This document shows positions 9,824 to 21,619 of a DNA stretch of 64,000 bases, in pieces. Every line of letters begins with the position of its first letter. Within the stretch, counting starts at the first letter, position 1. Under the pieces are notes generated by a model. That model did no database searches and was not told where the DNA came from. It saw nothing but the letters and a program-made list of their open reading frames with translations. The stretch comes from Psococerastis gibbosa (taxonomy: Eukaryota > Arthropoda > Insecta > Psocodea > Psocidae), in contig OZ020485.1 of NCBI GenBank assembly GCA_963971405.1, positions 1,798,001 to 1,862,000 of the forward strand, read 5' to 3'. Position numbers and translations under genes: made by a program.

Positions 9824-10690
9824 ATTTTTCCTTTCCTATTTAAAGGTTATATTATGAGGAAATCTTTGTGATGGTCGAAATTTTCGATTTCGGGATTTCA
9901 GTGCATTTACACGTTTTTTTTCTACGAAATGTCTGTCTATCTGCTGTCTGTCAGTCTGTCTTATTTTAGGTAACTCAATTTTGGGAAGTTTCGCCCAAAA
10001 AAATTATTTCTCAATAACGGCTCCAACGATTTCCTTTAAATTCACATAGGTACTGTATATTGTAGTCATTATTAATGTTAACAAAACGCAATAAGTCACT
10101 TGCTCCTTCATAGTTTGGTTCTGGGGGTAAAAAATAAATAGAAAAAATGATTCAATTTTCATCAAAAATACTAAAAAATAATTTTCTGTGGAACTGGGGA
10201 AACTTTTTATGGTTGCTTTCTAACTTCACTCATATTTTATTGTTGACGTTTAGAGTAACAAAGCCGATCAGGTTAATTTCCCAAACAAGGATTTGGTGTT
10301 GAAACAAAAAATATTTTGTGAGGAAATTATGGATAATTAATTAATTATTTGTGTCTTAATGCATTACATAGTATTCTTTATTACTGTGTTGTAATGTATG
10401 TTGATGAATGAATGTACTGCCCTTTCTAGACCATGCAATCATCCTGTCAGGCCCGTAACCAGTTGCCACCCCCGAATTTTTCGTCTTTAATCCTGCTAGA
10501 ATGCAACTTTCCATATGTGCGACATATTTCACTACAGGATGGGAGTCCTCCCTGAAATAAAATCCTGGTCAATTGAGTGCTTGGGGATAGGGATTTCGAC
10601 TATGGAAATATGTTATTATTTATCTCGGTATACGTATACTTATATGACAAATAGGAAAGCATGTTGAGTAAACTCGGACCGGCTCTTACG
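9824..10690 (+). repeat. RepA copy
   Basis: Almost complete plus-strand RepA: starts near a CCTTTCCTATTTAAAGG end, has GTGATGGTCGAAATTTTCG at 9871-9889, a short CTGTCTGTCAG microsatellite, and ends at GGAAAGCATGTTGAGTAAAC followed by TCGGACCGGCTCTT. Confidence 0.75.
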
Positions 10691-12636
10691 AAATGAGTTG
10701 TTGGAGTTGGAAATTATAGACTTGTGATTCAGTAACTTAACTTAACAACTAAAATATAGTACCGCATGATTGAAATATAACCTAATTTTAAGTAACGCCT
10801 TAGAAATAAATGTTTAGCGTGTGTTATCGCAGCTCGCAGTGTAGCCAGTGAAATTTACAATGATAAAAATATTCATGAGATGTTGTGGATGTCGTAATAA
10901 TTTGCAGCCGCTTTATTTGCAAATCGTGAAACCTTTTACATTAACCTACATGAACCTGCATGTGTTGTATGTATAATATGTCAATTACTGTGTTTTAACT
11001 AACTGCTAATACCAACAAAATCAACAAAATTGTCAAATTTGCTTGTGTGCTTGTATGCCATTATGTCCTGCACAAAATGAACGTCTCTTATGAATTATCA
11101 ATTTCATTATGTTATTAGACCTTTTCAAATCTCAAAAAAGGCTTTTAAATTGCTGATCCGTCTTTGTTGGTATCTTTATTGACAAAATTAATTTACTCAA
11201 GTGACTTCTTGCTATTTCATTTTAATGAACAAAATATAATGAATTAGTGTTTTATGGAAACTTAAGTTATTTAAATTTAAATTAACCCGAGCAAGAGCCC
11301 ATGACGGCCGTTGTTTTATAAAAGCTGCAAGTTTTTCTGTGCGTGACCCCTGTACAGGTAAGAACGAGCAGCGACTATAGAGTTTGGGTTGTGGTTACTT
11401 GGGGAGTTAACGTAGTAAAGGTGCATAAAATAGTACTTTAAATTCGTTAAAGTATAAGGCTCAATTTTTTTATACTGCCGGACACATATGACAGCTGCCA
11501 GACACCCTAAACTTATAACGTATATATAATTATACTTTCGTTATAGTATAAAGGCTAAATTTTATGTGTTACCTGGGATGTAACCTCAATATTCGGACAG
11601 TTTTCATGGTACTGTAGGTGCGAGCGGCAGGTAACAACTAGAGCACTTAGTCGACTGTGAAGTGCGATCATAGAGATTATGTTTTTTTTTCTTCTAATTT
11701 TCAAACTATTTTGACATTTATTCACGTTTCCTCCGAGAACAATATTATTTTTCATTATAAACGAAACAAATTAATGTAGGGCCCATTACAAATAATAACA
11801 CTTTTTGACTAAAATTGGCCTTTTATTTTACAGAAAAAATGCACAAATGAACCTGTGACCTGGTCCGCATGATGCACAGAAGGCACAGTACTCGCCCCTT
11901 CACAGCTCATCTTATTGAGAAACATTCCCCCTAAATCGCTGATTAATGGCTTGAGTGGCAGCCAACAAATCTAAATTACAATACTTACCGTACCGTGCTT
12001 ACTACAGCTACAGTATGTTGGCACGGACTCATTTTATAGGGCAGTGAAATTATGAAACTCGATCCCTGATTGGCAGGCTTGTGTATCCAATTAGGAGGAG
12101 ACAATGCGCAACGACTGATGTGCCTGTCATAACAGGGATCCGATAATGTGTCTTATGTATGCATACTGTATTGTTGCAATGGCTCACTAACTATCATACA
12201 ATACCACGAGGCACGACTTATTGCTAGGTCCCTGTCGATGATGGGCTGCGACCTCAGTATTATGTATTATTATCAGCAATAACAAATTTTGCGACCAGAA
12301 CGGTATAGGGTAAGCATAGAAAACTCAATGAAAAATGTTGATGTATTGTAGTTTCTGGCCAGTAGCTGGTCACATTAATTTACTCGTAGATGAATACTGG
12401 ATTTACCCAAGCCGATATCGCGATAGATAGCCCTATTAATTCGCCTTGGTGTATTTTTTGTTAATTTTTTAAGTGAAAACTTCTATAGTGCACCGCACAC
12501 AGATTTTAGCAGGGTAGTAACTTGAGCTGGATCACGCTCGGTACTTTTCGGTACTTTTCGATGGAGTGAATGAACTGAACACCCAATTTAAATTGTATGG
12601 CCGGGTATAAAACAACTTTTTAGGCAGATGTAGAGG
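10691..12636. other. No recognisable feature
   Basis: About 1.9 kb of AT-rich sequence. A short duplicated phrase (GTATAAGGCTCAATTTT near 11451, GTATAAAGGCTAAATTTT near 11547) is the only internal repeat I noticed. No gene seen. Confidence 0.4.
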
Positions 12637-13030
12637 GCCTATCTCAATTTTAATTATATCCATGCCTTCTTTGTCTATTCTTCCTCTTTCAAGCCATGCT
12701 ATACTTGACGTGATAGGGCAAGGGGTTCGACTTAGATGGGTGGAAACGTGAGGAAATATTAGAAATTTGCCAATTTTAATCGTTAAGCGTTTTTGGGGGT
12801 GTTAATATCTATTTGAAAACTCCAAACTACTTTAGTTCTTTTCCGCCTTTCTTACTCTTTCCAGACATATGATATATTCAGTTTTACTATCCGTCTCTTC
12901 GTTCAGGCTCAGATGAATGTATAAGCCATCCGTGTTTTGGCAGAAAACAGGTTCAAAGGGTACTTTTCAATTTACATGTATAGAGTAAAAAATTCCACAG
13001 CCTGACATTTTCAACCGAAATAAATTTTGA
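12637..13030 (-). repeat. RepB copy
   Basis: Second dispersed family, most complete here and at 23825-24240 and 49867-50290. Shared phrases: CACAGCCTG..ATTTTCA, CAGGCTCAGATGAATG, GGGGGTGTTAATATC, CCATGCTATA..TG and TATATCCATG. No terminal structure or coding sequence recognised. Confidence 0.75.
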
Positions 13031-13197
13031 ATGTCTTATTAGAAGCAATATGAGTATAAAATTAATACATAGTTTCAAATTTACCCCTTCACCCTTTAGA
13101 CATTAGACACCAGTGGATCACAAAACTTGTAAAAACCGAGTGTGTGCTTAAGTCCGCACGGTAGAAGTGAAAACTGCATTGGCAATCCCAATCAATT

Positions 13198-13216
13198 TAT
13201 ATATATATATATATAG
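13198..13216. repeat. (TA)n microsatellite
   Basis: About nine uninterrupted TA units. Confidence 0.9.
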
Positions 13217-13244
13217 TAAATAATATTATGTATTATTTAGTAGG

Positions 13245-13247
<3 letters not shown>

Positions 13248-13286
<39 letters not shown>

Positions 13287-13290
13287 CTTT
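13248..13290. repeat. (AAT)n tract, LINE 3' tail
   Basis: About 13 AAT units (ATT on the LINE strand) directly follow AATAAATAAAGATT, a typical simple-repeat 3' tail of a LINE on the minus strand. Confidence 0.85.
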
Positions 13291-13500
13291 ATTTATTCTT
13301 TAAGTACAACAGTTACAATTTAATTACATTTGGAAGGGGAGCCCAAAGGACAAGTCCCGTGCTGGTCCCCCCCTTTACAAAAGTTAAAGTGAAATATAAT
13401 AAATTTACAATCTATAATAGTTACTATTAGATTTAATGAAAATAAATAAATAAATAAAATAAAAGGAATCAAACAAGATAATAATATAGCAAACAATAAT

Positions 13501-14014
13501 AGGGGTGTTCACAGTGTTCGTGCTATCGAGTTATACCTAGTTAAGTGTGTTATATCAAGTTAAGTTAACACACTGATAACCCGATAACCAAGCTAACCAG
13601 CCTGCTATCTTAAACGCACTTCCAAGTTGGTTAAGTGTGCTATTTAACTTGCACTGCGTTCGATAGCTCAGGTTTGACCGCCACCATCTTTCTTTTTGTC
13701 GATGAATTTGAAACACGCGTTTAAAATTTTGTAGTATTTAAATTTATTTGTATAATCTATTATCACAAGCAATTACCGTAAATACTTAAAATTATAATAA
13801 CCAAAATGAACAAAAAATATAAAAAATGTGGCTCTAGAATAAAGTTCTGCCACTTTCTTAAAACCCGTGCCACGAACGTCTGACTACTACCACGTTGTTT
13901 ACTCTGTCGATATAGCATGATAACTCACTCCCGAGGTCCACTCACGATTGTGTGTTAACTTGAATAGCACATCTAACTCGATAACTCGATAACACGAACA
14001 CTGTGAAGACCCCT
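13501..14014. mobile_element. MITE, 514 bp, inside the LINE 3' region
   Basis: Terminal inverted repeats AGGGGTGTTCACAGTGTTCG and CGAACACTGTGAAGACCCCT, continuing inward with variants of TATCGAGTTA. A second copy in opposite orientation lies at 37121-37628. Flanks allow a 3-4 bp target duplication (ATAA-like). The termini and short duplication suggest a PIF/Harbinger-type MITE, which is inference. No coding capacity. Confidence 0.8.
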
Positions 14015-14184
14015 AATAAAATGCAAGGCAAAGAGTAATATGGGCTATAGTGTGAATATTTTAGAATAAATGTTATATATGTACTGTACACACATCCACT
14101 CATATACATACATATATATTTACTTTTACGTATCTATATGTATACATATATATACGGTATGTATATTGAATACGGTAGGTAGAT

Positions 14185-15893
14185 TTAAAGTATGTCATTA
14201 CTGAATCGCCACTCTGCTAATCCTGTGTTCGGGTCTGTATTAATTATTAATTTGTAAATTGTGTAGAGATATCTCGTTACATCACGTTCAAATTTTTTTA
14301 TGTAAGGGATTATTTTGATATTTTGAGGTATTCTGTTGTAAATTTTAACGGATGTGAAAAGGTGCGAGTGCTGAAAAAGTGATGTCCTGTGTTCTGGAAT
14401 TTGGAGGGTGCGACCTGTGCCAAGCCTTGTTCCCATGTTATGGTTAGTTAGTAGTTCTGTAGTGTTTGTATTTTGTAGTTGTCGTTGTCTGTATAGTGCC
14501 AGCTGTCTTGCGTATGTCAACGTCATAGGTGGGACTTTTAGTTCTTCGTAAAGTCCGGTGGACGGGTAACGGTATGGTTTACACATGATAACTCTCAGCA
14601 CACCCCTAATGGCAGTTTCAAGTGGTTCAATGTGGGTTATGTGAGCACCACCCCATGCAAGTATAATGTACTGTATAAGTGATTGTACTGTTGCGAAGTA
14701 TACTTGTCTTATTGTATTCCGGTCAAGTATGTGTCGTAGTCCAGTGAATTTATACATAGTCTGTCTCAATCTTGTCGCTGTAATTTGTATATGATTCCTC
14801 CAGCGTAAGTGCTGGTCTATGATTACCCCAAGGTATTTGTATTTGTCAGTTTTTTTTATTTGGTAGCAATCTTTACACTCCTTAAGTTCACAGTCATTCG
14901 TGTGTAGTATTAGTTGAGAATTGTTCGGCTGTCCTGTTATGGTATTGCTGAAGGTCATGTACTCTGTTTTCGATATATTAAGTGTTAGTAAGTTTGTGTC
15001 AAGCCAAGATTTTACTTTTACCATTGCTTTTGTAGCTTTACCGTATGTCTCGTCCCATGTTTGTCCCGTAAAGTATATTGCTGTGTCATCTGCAAAACCC
15101 ACCACGACACCATCTAGGTCTAATTGTAGCAGTTGGTTTATGTAAATTAGAAAACATAATGGACCCAGAACGGTTCCCTGGGGGATTCCGCACGTTGCCG
15201 TGGTAGGGTTGCTTAGTATAGTGTTCCTTTCAAGTTGTGTGAGCGTCTGTTTGAGTCGTACTTGTTGTAGTCTGTTGTGTAGGTACGAAGTCATTAGTTG
15301 GTGAGCGTGCCCTCTTATCCCAACCTCTTCGAGTTTGTCTAGTAATATTAAGTCCAGGAAGATGCATAGGGGATGTTGTCCTTTGTCTAGGTCAGAATAG
15401 AGTAGTCCAGTAAGATTAGTTATTGCGTCCTGAGTGCTCCGTCCTTCCCTAAAACCGTACTGTCCGTCAGATAAGATGTTTATATTTTGGAGAAAATTCA
15501 TTATTCTGTGCTTCAAAGTATTTTCGATAATTTTCGCCAAATTTGAGATTAACGAGATTGGTCGGTAGTTAGTCATATCCGTTTTGTCTCCGTTTTTGAA
15601 TATAGGAATAACAGTTGCACGCTTACAAGATGCCGGGAAAGTAGCAGATTCCATAGTGAGGTTAGTTATGTATGTAAATGGTTTAAGTAGGTGCATTCGC
15701 TGTGTCTTTAGAACTGTATTTGGTATTCCATCTGGTCCAGGGGATGAGTTTGTCCTGAGTTCGCGTAAGTATTTTTCTATCTCAGTTTCATCAGTCGGTG
15801 TAAGAAACAGTGTTTGAATTGTACGACAGTTGTGACTGTTTAGAGTGACTATGATTTGTAGTGTTAGGCAGTTTTGCAGCCAGCTCCTCTCCC
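14185..15893 (-). pseudogene. LINE ORF2, reverse transcriptase part
   Basis: The open frame 15696-14185 (503 residues) and its upstream extension to about 15830 carry: SSPGPDGIPNTVL, ATVIPIFKNGDK, NYRPISLISNLAK, QYGFREGRST, GIPQGTVLGPLCFLIYIN (motif B), GFADDTAIYF (motif C), KYKYLGVIID. The region ends with an unrecognised ~150-residue C-terminus and no RNase H. Motif A is damaged: after IFLDL the sequence jumps to ILLDKLEEVG, losing about ten residues where KAFDxVxH belongs, in frame. A frameshift separates this part from the RVGEELAAKL stretch at 15893-15850. The catalytic core is therefore probably dead despite the long open frame. Confidence 0.9.
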
Positions 15894-15898
15894 ACCCT

Positions 15899-16723
15899 TG
15901 TAGCGTGCAACCCTACCTTTTTATATGTGTATCCAGTTTACTGGATATACTAAATCTTAATATTACGATTACATATCTTCTTATTATTATTTATTAAATT
16001 TTTTCAATTTATTTATTTATTTGTAAATCCGCCATATTTGTTTTGTTCAATTAACCAACCTCCAAATAAACATCATCGGTTTAAAATAAATTAATTTTTT
16101 CTATCTTTTATTATTATTCACAATTTAATTATCGCCAGATCTTTTAAAATCACAAAATCATAAAGTATCTATTATTATTTATTTCTATTTATTAATAAAA
16201 ATACTTTTATTATTATTATTATTACTTTAAAAAAGTTTTTGACGAGAGGTTGGCGGCCGGTTGAATTTGCGGTGGCTTGTTAGAAAATGTTACGAGAAAG
16301 GATGGCCGAGAATTTCTTATAACCCGATTTGGATTTTAAAAAAGAAAAAAAAGAAATGAGATTTTAAAGAAGGAAGAAGTCATAAGGATGATGGCTGGCA
16401 GGAGTTGTGGTGGCATGGATTGATTTCGACGATGATGGGCTAAACCCCACCCGGAAGGGGGTGTTCGGACTCCGCTCCCTCCTCAGCCCAGACAATGTGA
16501 CGATTTAGGATTGAGCCATGAGGTGATCGCTTACTTTTTATTTATTGGAGACGCTTATTGGCCACGCTACTACAGGTGCTCTATTTTTCTATATCTTAGG
16601 GTTTCATAATTCTATCAAGAATATAATTTCTGTTAATTAATTCTTGTTGTAATTATTTCACAACATTCATTCCTCGATCCTACAGCCTCCTAAAGAACCC
16701 TAAGCCGGGGAGAAAACGCAACA
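15899..16723 (+). repeat. 5' LTR (LTR1) of the nested Ty3/gypsy-like element
   Basis: 825 bp starting TGTAGCGTGC and ending AAAACGCAACA. It matches 19445-20269 in length and, as far as I compared, base for base. It is bordered on the left by CCCT (15895-15898), matching CCCT at 20270-20273 after the 3' LTR: a 4-bp target duplication usual for Ty3/gypsy integrases. The LTR strand is opposite to the host LINE. Confidence 0.92.
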
Positions 16724-16726
16724 AAG

Positions 16727-16744
16727 TGGCGCCCAACGTGGGGC
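16727..16744 (+). promoter_or_regulatory. Primer-binding site, tRNA-Lys type
   Basis: TGGCGCCCAACGTGGGGC, three bases after LTR1. This 18-mer is the standard site complementary to the 3' end of a lysine tRNA (Lys1,2) and would prime minus-strand DNA synthesis. Confidence 0.9.
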
Positions 16745-17117
16745 CCGAGGTTGTAGAATGGTTGGAATGATTGTTGTGAAATTGTTACGAACATGATAAT
16801 CTTATTTTTAAATGGATTGTTGACAAAAGTGATATTTCTAGGCTGGAACAATAGTTTTGAAAAGATATAAACAACAGTAGTTTTGAATTAGTTGTTGAAA
16901 AGTGATATTAATAATTTTGGAAATGATAGTTTTCGAAAAGATAATAACAAACAGTAAATGATACTTTTTAAAATTCTTAATCATGGCATTTATATTTTTG
17001 AAAGATGTTCGCTAAGAAAAAATAGTGATAATAAAATGTTTTGATTGTCAACAGGGCTTAGGTTACGGATAATCTTTGTGCTGTTGTGGTTATAATTACA
17101 GTTTCGTCAATTCGTCA
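16745..17117 (+). other. Leader-like AT-rich region without gag
   Basis: About 370 bp with repeated TTTTGAAAAG/AGATAAT phrases and no open frame. In an intact element gag would begin here. The join to RNase H sequence lies close to 17118. Confidence 0.5.
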
Positions 17118-18517
17118 GGGTTGAGGACGGACGTCTGGCCCGTTGGTTAGTTACTCTAAACCAGTTCGACATGGAGATCCTCCATAAGAAGGGTTCCACT
17201 CATGTTGTTCCTGACTGCTTGTCACGAATGCAGCCTTCCACCGTCATTTCCGCCTTGACGGGAATTACTGCGCCTTTACCCGACTTTAGTACCATTACGG
17301 ATCCATGGTACCTCGCCTTACGTAAGAAGATAGAACAGAATCCTACTCATTTCCCGCAGTTTCATCTTACTCCCACATCCATTTTCAAATCCGTTCGAGA
17401 TCGACTTACCAAAACCGATGATCTTAAGTTACTTGTACCATCCGAGTTTCGAGAGGAGCTGATTAAGCAGCATCACTCGTCATTACCGTCTGGCCATCTC
17501 GGAATCAATCGCACTCTCCGTCGCATCGCTGAGAACCATTACTGGCCAAGAATGGCCCGAGATGTGCGCCTCGCCGTTCGCCGATGTCTGGATTGTCAAC
17601 GCCATAAACCACGCAATACCACGCCTCATGGGCACATGCAGGTGCACCCGCCATCACTCAAACCATTTCGACTTCTGACTTGCGACTTAGTGGGACCATT
17701 ACCCCGCAGTCGCGGTGGCCATCGTTATATCTGTGTCTTCATTGACTCGTGCACAAAGTGGAGTATAGGAGTCCCATTGAAATCTGCGACTTCGAAGACT
17801 GTCGAAGACGCCCTGTTCAATCATGTTATCATGCATCATGGAGTACCGGAGATCATACTGGTGGATAATGGATCACAATTTACTAGTAGGCGATTTAAAC
17901 AATTCTGTGAAGACCACCATATCAAAATACATTTCTGTCCGCGTTATTATCCACAAAGTAACCCAACTGAAAGATATAATCAGACAATCAAGACCGCGCT
18001 GGCTATTTACGCTAAGGATAATCACCAGCTTTGGCATTTACATTTACCATTTGTTCTGTTTGCTCTTAGAACGTCGGTAAGTGAAGCAACGGGTTTTTCT
18101 CCATCCAAGCTAGTCTATGGCAGAGAACTGCGCTCCTTTTATGAGTTGGCTGCAACTACTGATAATTCTGATTTAATGCCATTTGATCCTGTCACCTATA
18201 ATGGCACTTTGACCACTAATCTTGACGCTCTCTATCAACGGGTACGATCCACCGTAAGGAGGGCTAAACAACGACAGGCGGCACGTTATAATTTGCGAAG
18301 GAAAGATGTGACCTATCAACCGGGAGAACTAGTGTTTAAGGAAGATTTTCACCAATCTAGTGCTATTGATAAGAAAACAGCCAAATTTTATCCACGATGG
18401 GAGGGACCATTCATTATAAAAACAGTGCTTTCGCCAACGCAGTATGAACTGCAACGCATGAATGGTACTTTGGCTGGACGTTGGCATGTGTCTCACTTGA
18501 AATCTGTGTTGACCTAG
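17118..18517 (+). CDS. Ty3/gypsy Pol fragment: RNase H C-terminus and integrase
   Basis: The frame from the ATG at 17171 has 448 residues, but coding sense starts earlier: GRLARWLVTLNQFDMEIL leads into HKKGSTHVVPDCLSR, the end of a gypsy RNase H. The integrase follows: zinc-binding H/H and CLDC (about residues 99-142), catalytic Asp 172 (LTCDLVGPL), Asp 232 (VDNGSQF) and a Glu about 35 residues later (NPTERYN), then a C-terminal GPF motif (WEGPFIIKTV). There are no stops or frameshifts, so the integrase could be functional if expressed. No chromodomain is visible. With RT and Gag missing it cannot support transposition alone. 54 bp after the stop comes a purine tract and LTR2. Confidence 0.9.
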
Positions 18518-18570
18518 ACTATAATATCGTGGGTTCGACTGTGTATTGTTGTGTACTTAAAATAGTATAT

Positions 18571-18585
18571 GAAAGAAAGAGGGGG
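18571..18585 (+). promoter_or_regulatory. Polypurine tract before LTR2
   Basis: GAAAGAAAGAGGGGG immediately before TGTACC. A purine run in this position primes plus-strand synthesis in LTR elements. Confidence 0.75.
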
Positions 18586-19124
18586 TGTACCCTACATATT
18601 TTTTTTGCTTGTTTTAGTTGTCGTCCCGGAGGTGATTAATAGTTAGTGAGTTTAGTACGACGTTGAATAGGAATGTCCTGGTTGTTTGAGTTTTGAGTAC
18701 TCCTGGACGTATTAAATTTTGGAAAATGATTCGTGAATCGTTAATGGGGGGTGAGCTTTCTATCCTTCCATGTCGATTTGCATTGGAGAATGAGGTTGAA
18801 AAGACCATGTTTGGATACCTTCTGTTCTGAGTTTGGTTTTTGGTATAGTTAGTGGATTGATCAATAATTGGGTGGGAGTTTGTTTTCGAGTGTTTGATTT
18901 ATGAGTGTGTGTGAACTCCCCAATGTGTAATTTTTTTACGGAGGGTGGTCCGCTATGACCTTTTGAGGGCGATCCTAATGCTATCGCGAGATGCTTAGTA
19001 TCGACGTTTTACGTTCTGGAACTCCCTTCTGTACTCTGTTACGATGGGATAGTCCGGTCTTTTTGGGACCGCGAAGTCCCATACCATATCTCCTCAGCTG
19101 TTCTTCTTTCTCTCTGCTCCTACA
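18586..19124 (+). repeat. LTR2, a different LTR family
   Basis: 539 bp beginning TGTACCCTAC after a purine tract and ending CTCCTACA just before a primer-binding-like site. It shares no obvious sequence with LTR1 beyond TGTA. TG...CA ends and position between purine tract and primer-binding site identify it as an LTR belonging to the integrase-coding element. The minus-strand frame 18808-18614 within it is not a gene. Confidence 0.7.
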
Positions 19125-19126
19125 GA

Positions 19127-19143
19127 TGGCGCCCAATCCGTGG
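19127..19143 (+). promoter_or_regulatory. Second primer-binding-like site after LTR2
   Basis: TGGCGCCCAATCCGTGG shares its first ten bases exactly with the site at 16727 and begins two bases after LTR2. It implies that LTR2 is followed by 5' leader sequence of its own element, as at the joint of a tandem or one-LTR circle. Confidence 0.65.
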
Positions 19144-19411
19144 ATGGATGTTGTATGAATGGGATACGAATGGTGTATGATTGGTTTTTCCCTCTTCTGT
19201 AGCGAGGTTACCCGTCAGTGGATCGGTTAAGATGTTCTTTAGGTTTTAACCGCTCAAAGGTCTCGTACTGGCTCAGGCTAGTGTAGATCCCTTCCCGTTG
19301 TTCCGTTCTTTTCTTCTCTGTTTTTCTGGGGATCTTTGGTTCGTGTGGTGTTGACTTCTTGGGGGCGATGGGGGCTTTTCTCTCGTTTGCTTTCCTAACG
19401 AGTGTAGGTTT
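19144..19411 (+). other. Leader-like spacer between LTR2 and LTR1
   Basis: No open frame on the plus strand. The opposite strand has an 82-codon Lys/Pro-rich frame (19456-19208) I cannot assign; likely chance. Confidence 0.4.
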
Positions 19412-19436
19412 GAAAAAAAATGGGGGGGGGGGGAAG
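19412..19436 (+). promoter_or_regulatory. Polypurine tract before 3' LTR1
   Basis: A run of A8, T, G12 and AAG. It is followed by ACCCTTGT and then the LTR at 19445; those eight bases are unexpected because the tract normally abuts the LTR. Seven of them repeat the bases spanning the left insertion boundary (15894-15900). Confidence 0.65.
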
Positions 19437-19444
19437 ACCCTTGT

Positions 19445-20269
19445 TGTAGCGTGCAACCCTACCTTTTTATATGTGTATCCAGTTTACTGGATATACTAAA
19501 TCTTAATATTACGATTACATATCTTCTTATTATTATTTATTAAATTTTTTCAATTTATTTATTTATTTGTAAATCCGCCATATTTGTTTTGTTCAATTAA
19601 CCAACCTCCAAATAAACATCATCGGTTTAAAATAAATTAATTTTTTCTATCTTTTATTATTATTCACAATTTAATTATCGCCAGATCTTTTAAAATCACA
19701 AAATCATAAAGTATCTATTATTATTTATTTCTATTTATTAATAAAAATACTTTTATTATTATTATTATTACTTTAAAAAAGTTTTTGACGAGAGGTTGGC
19801 GGCCGGTTGAATTTGCGGTGGCTTGTTAGAAAATGTTACGAGAAAGGATGGCCGAGAATTTCTTATAACCCGATTTGGATTTTAAAAAAGAAAAAAAAGA
19901 AATGAGATTTTAAAGAAGGAAGAAGTCATAAGGATGATGGCTGGCAGGAGTTGTGGTGGCATGGATTGATTTCGACGATGATGGGCTAAACCCCACCCGG
20001 AAGGGGGTGTTCGGACTCCGCTCCCTCCTCAGCCCAGACAATGTGACGATTTAGGATTGAGCCATGAGGTGATCGCTTACTTTTTATTTATTGGAGACGC
20101 TTATTGGCCACGCTACTACAGGTGCTCTATTTTTCTATATCTTAGGGTTTCATAATTCTATCAAGAATATAATTTCTGTTAATTAATTCTTGTTGTAATT
20201 ATTTCACAACATTCATTCCTCGATCCTACAGCCTCCTAAAGAACCCTAAGCCGGGGAGAAAACGCAACA
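19445..20269 (+). repeat. 3' LTR (LTR1)
   Basis: 825 bp, apparently identical to 15899-16723, followed by CCCT (20270-20273). Confidence 0.92.
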
Positions 20270-20273
20270 CCCT

Positions 20274-21588
20274 AGAAAAATACAAGTTGAAAGAGTCAGC
20301 CATCTCCTTACCCTTGTTATCAGCCATGGTAATAGTAGTATTGTGACATGTTTTTATTTCTGTTATATCACTGTGCGCCCTTTCTGTGCCTGTTGCTTCG
20401 TTAATGAGTTTCCAAATGTTGCGTGGCTTAAACTTATTTTCCTCGATTTTATTATTGTAATAGTCGTTTTTTGTTACCTTAATTAATTGTTTCAGACTAT
20501 TTCGGTACGAGTTGTAGCTTGCCCGGAGTGCCTCGTTTTGTGTGTTTTTTTGCCAGCTTTCGTTTTAATTGGTCTCTCTTTCTGATAGATCGTAGTAGGC
20601 CACTGGTAATCCAAGGCTTTAGTTTTGTTGTTTTATTAGGGCATGAAGTGTTTTTTTTAGACATATTTATGTGTTCAGTAAGTATTTGGATGAAGTTGTT
20701 TGTGCATTTATTGATGTCCCGTTCGTTAATTACTGTATCCCATGTTTCGTGTATTAATCTCAAGCTAAGCTGTGGTTGGTCTATGACCACTCGATTCTTC
20801 TTTATTGACTGTCCAGTGTTCGTGTTTTTATGACTATGTTTTATTGTGATGGCTGTTATGTAGTGGTCTGTTATGCTAGTACGTAGTATGTGGCCGTCTG
20901 CTCCCTCAGGATTGGAGGTGAAAATGTGGTCTAGGCATGAGCTTTTAGTTGCGATTGATTCTCTTGTGTAATTATTGATTGCTGAGAATAGGCCCATTGA
21001 GGCTAGGATATCTAAATAGTTTGCTGTGTCTGTAGTCTGGTTATCCTGTAACATGTCGATATTTATGTCACCCATCAGTATAAAATTGTCATACGGCTTA
21101 CCTTTCTGGTTTTCTAAAAAGTTGGCTAAGCCGTCATTAAATGTAGTTAATGCGCCGCATGGAGGTCTGTATATTGCTAAAATTTCATATTTTTTGTTTT
21201 GCAAATTTAAATATATAATTGAAGCATTAGCGCCCGGTATAGTTGCTGAGGTAACACTGGCTGCAAGGCTAGACTTGGTAAAAATCGCAACCCCGTCACA
21301 TTTGTTTATTGTACTGTAGCTGTAAAAAGAATCATAATTAGGTATTGTATATGTGGAACCGGATTCAGCAGAGTGGTGTGTTTCAGTTAGTACAATTACA
21401 TCAAATAAGGTGTTCATACCTTGCATATTCACTAGAAATTCATCAAAATTCCTGTTTATACTCCTTATATTCATGTGCAGAATTTTTAAAGAGTCTGGAG
21501 TAAAATAATTGCTATTAAATTTAGTATTCGCAACATGTGTTGTTATAACTATTTTTTCATTGTCAAGATCTCCTAGAAATTCGTTCAA
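20274..21588 (-). pseudogene. LINE ORF2, endonuclease and linker part
   Basis: The open frame 21588-20497 (363 residues) is an apurinic-like endonuclease, which nicks target DNA for primed reverse transcription. Motifs in order: HMNIRSINRN (N), VLTETHH (E), YRPPCG, MGDINIDM (D,N), SSCLDHIFT, SITDHYI (D-H). The domain is complete. A frameshift near 20515 (after KRGTPGK) moves the linker to another frame, KPRNIWKLINEATGTER and MADSFNLYFS, which reaches the LTR insertion at 20273. The RT continues at 15893. The long plus-strand frames opposite (20519-20833, 21026-21319) are shadows. Confidence 0.92.
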
Positions 21589-21619
21589 TATTTTTTTTTC
21601 CTTTCCTTCTCGCGGTCAT

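Larger units (their letters stand above)
15899..20269 (+). mobile_element. Chimeric, non-autonomous Ty3/gypsy-like LTR retrotransposon
   Basis: LTR1 pair (15899-16723, 19445-20269) with primer-binding site and polypurine tract encloses only 2.7 kb. Gag, protease and RT are absent. The coding part is an RNase H tail plus integrase (about 17118-18517), which ends in its own purine tract (18571-18585) and a different LTR (LTR2, 18586-19124) followed by a second primer-binding-like site. LTR1 ends appear identical, so the composite moved recently and must have used proteins from elsewhere. It sits in the linker of LINE ORF2. Confidence 0.85.
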
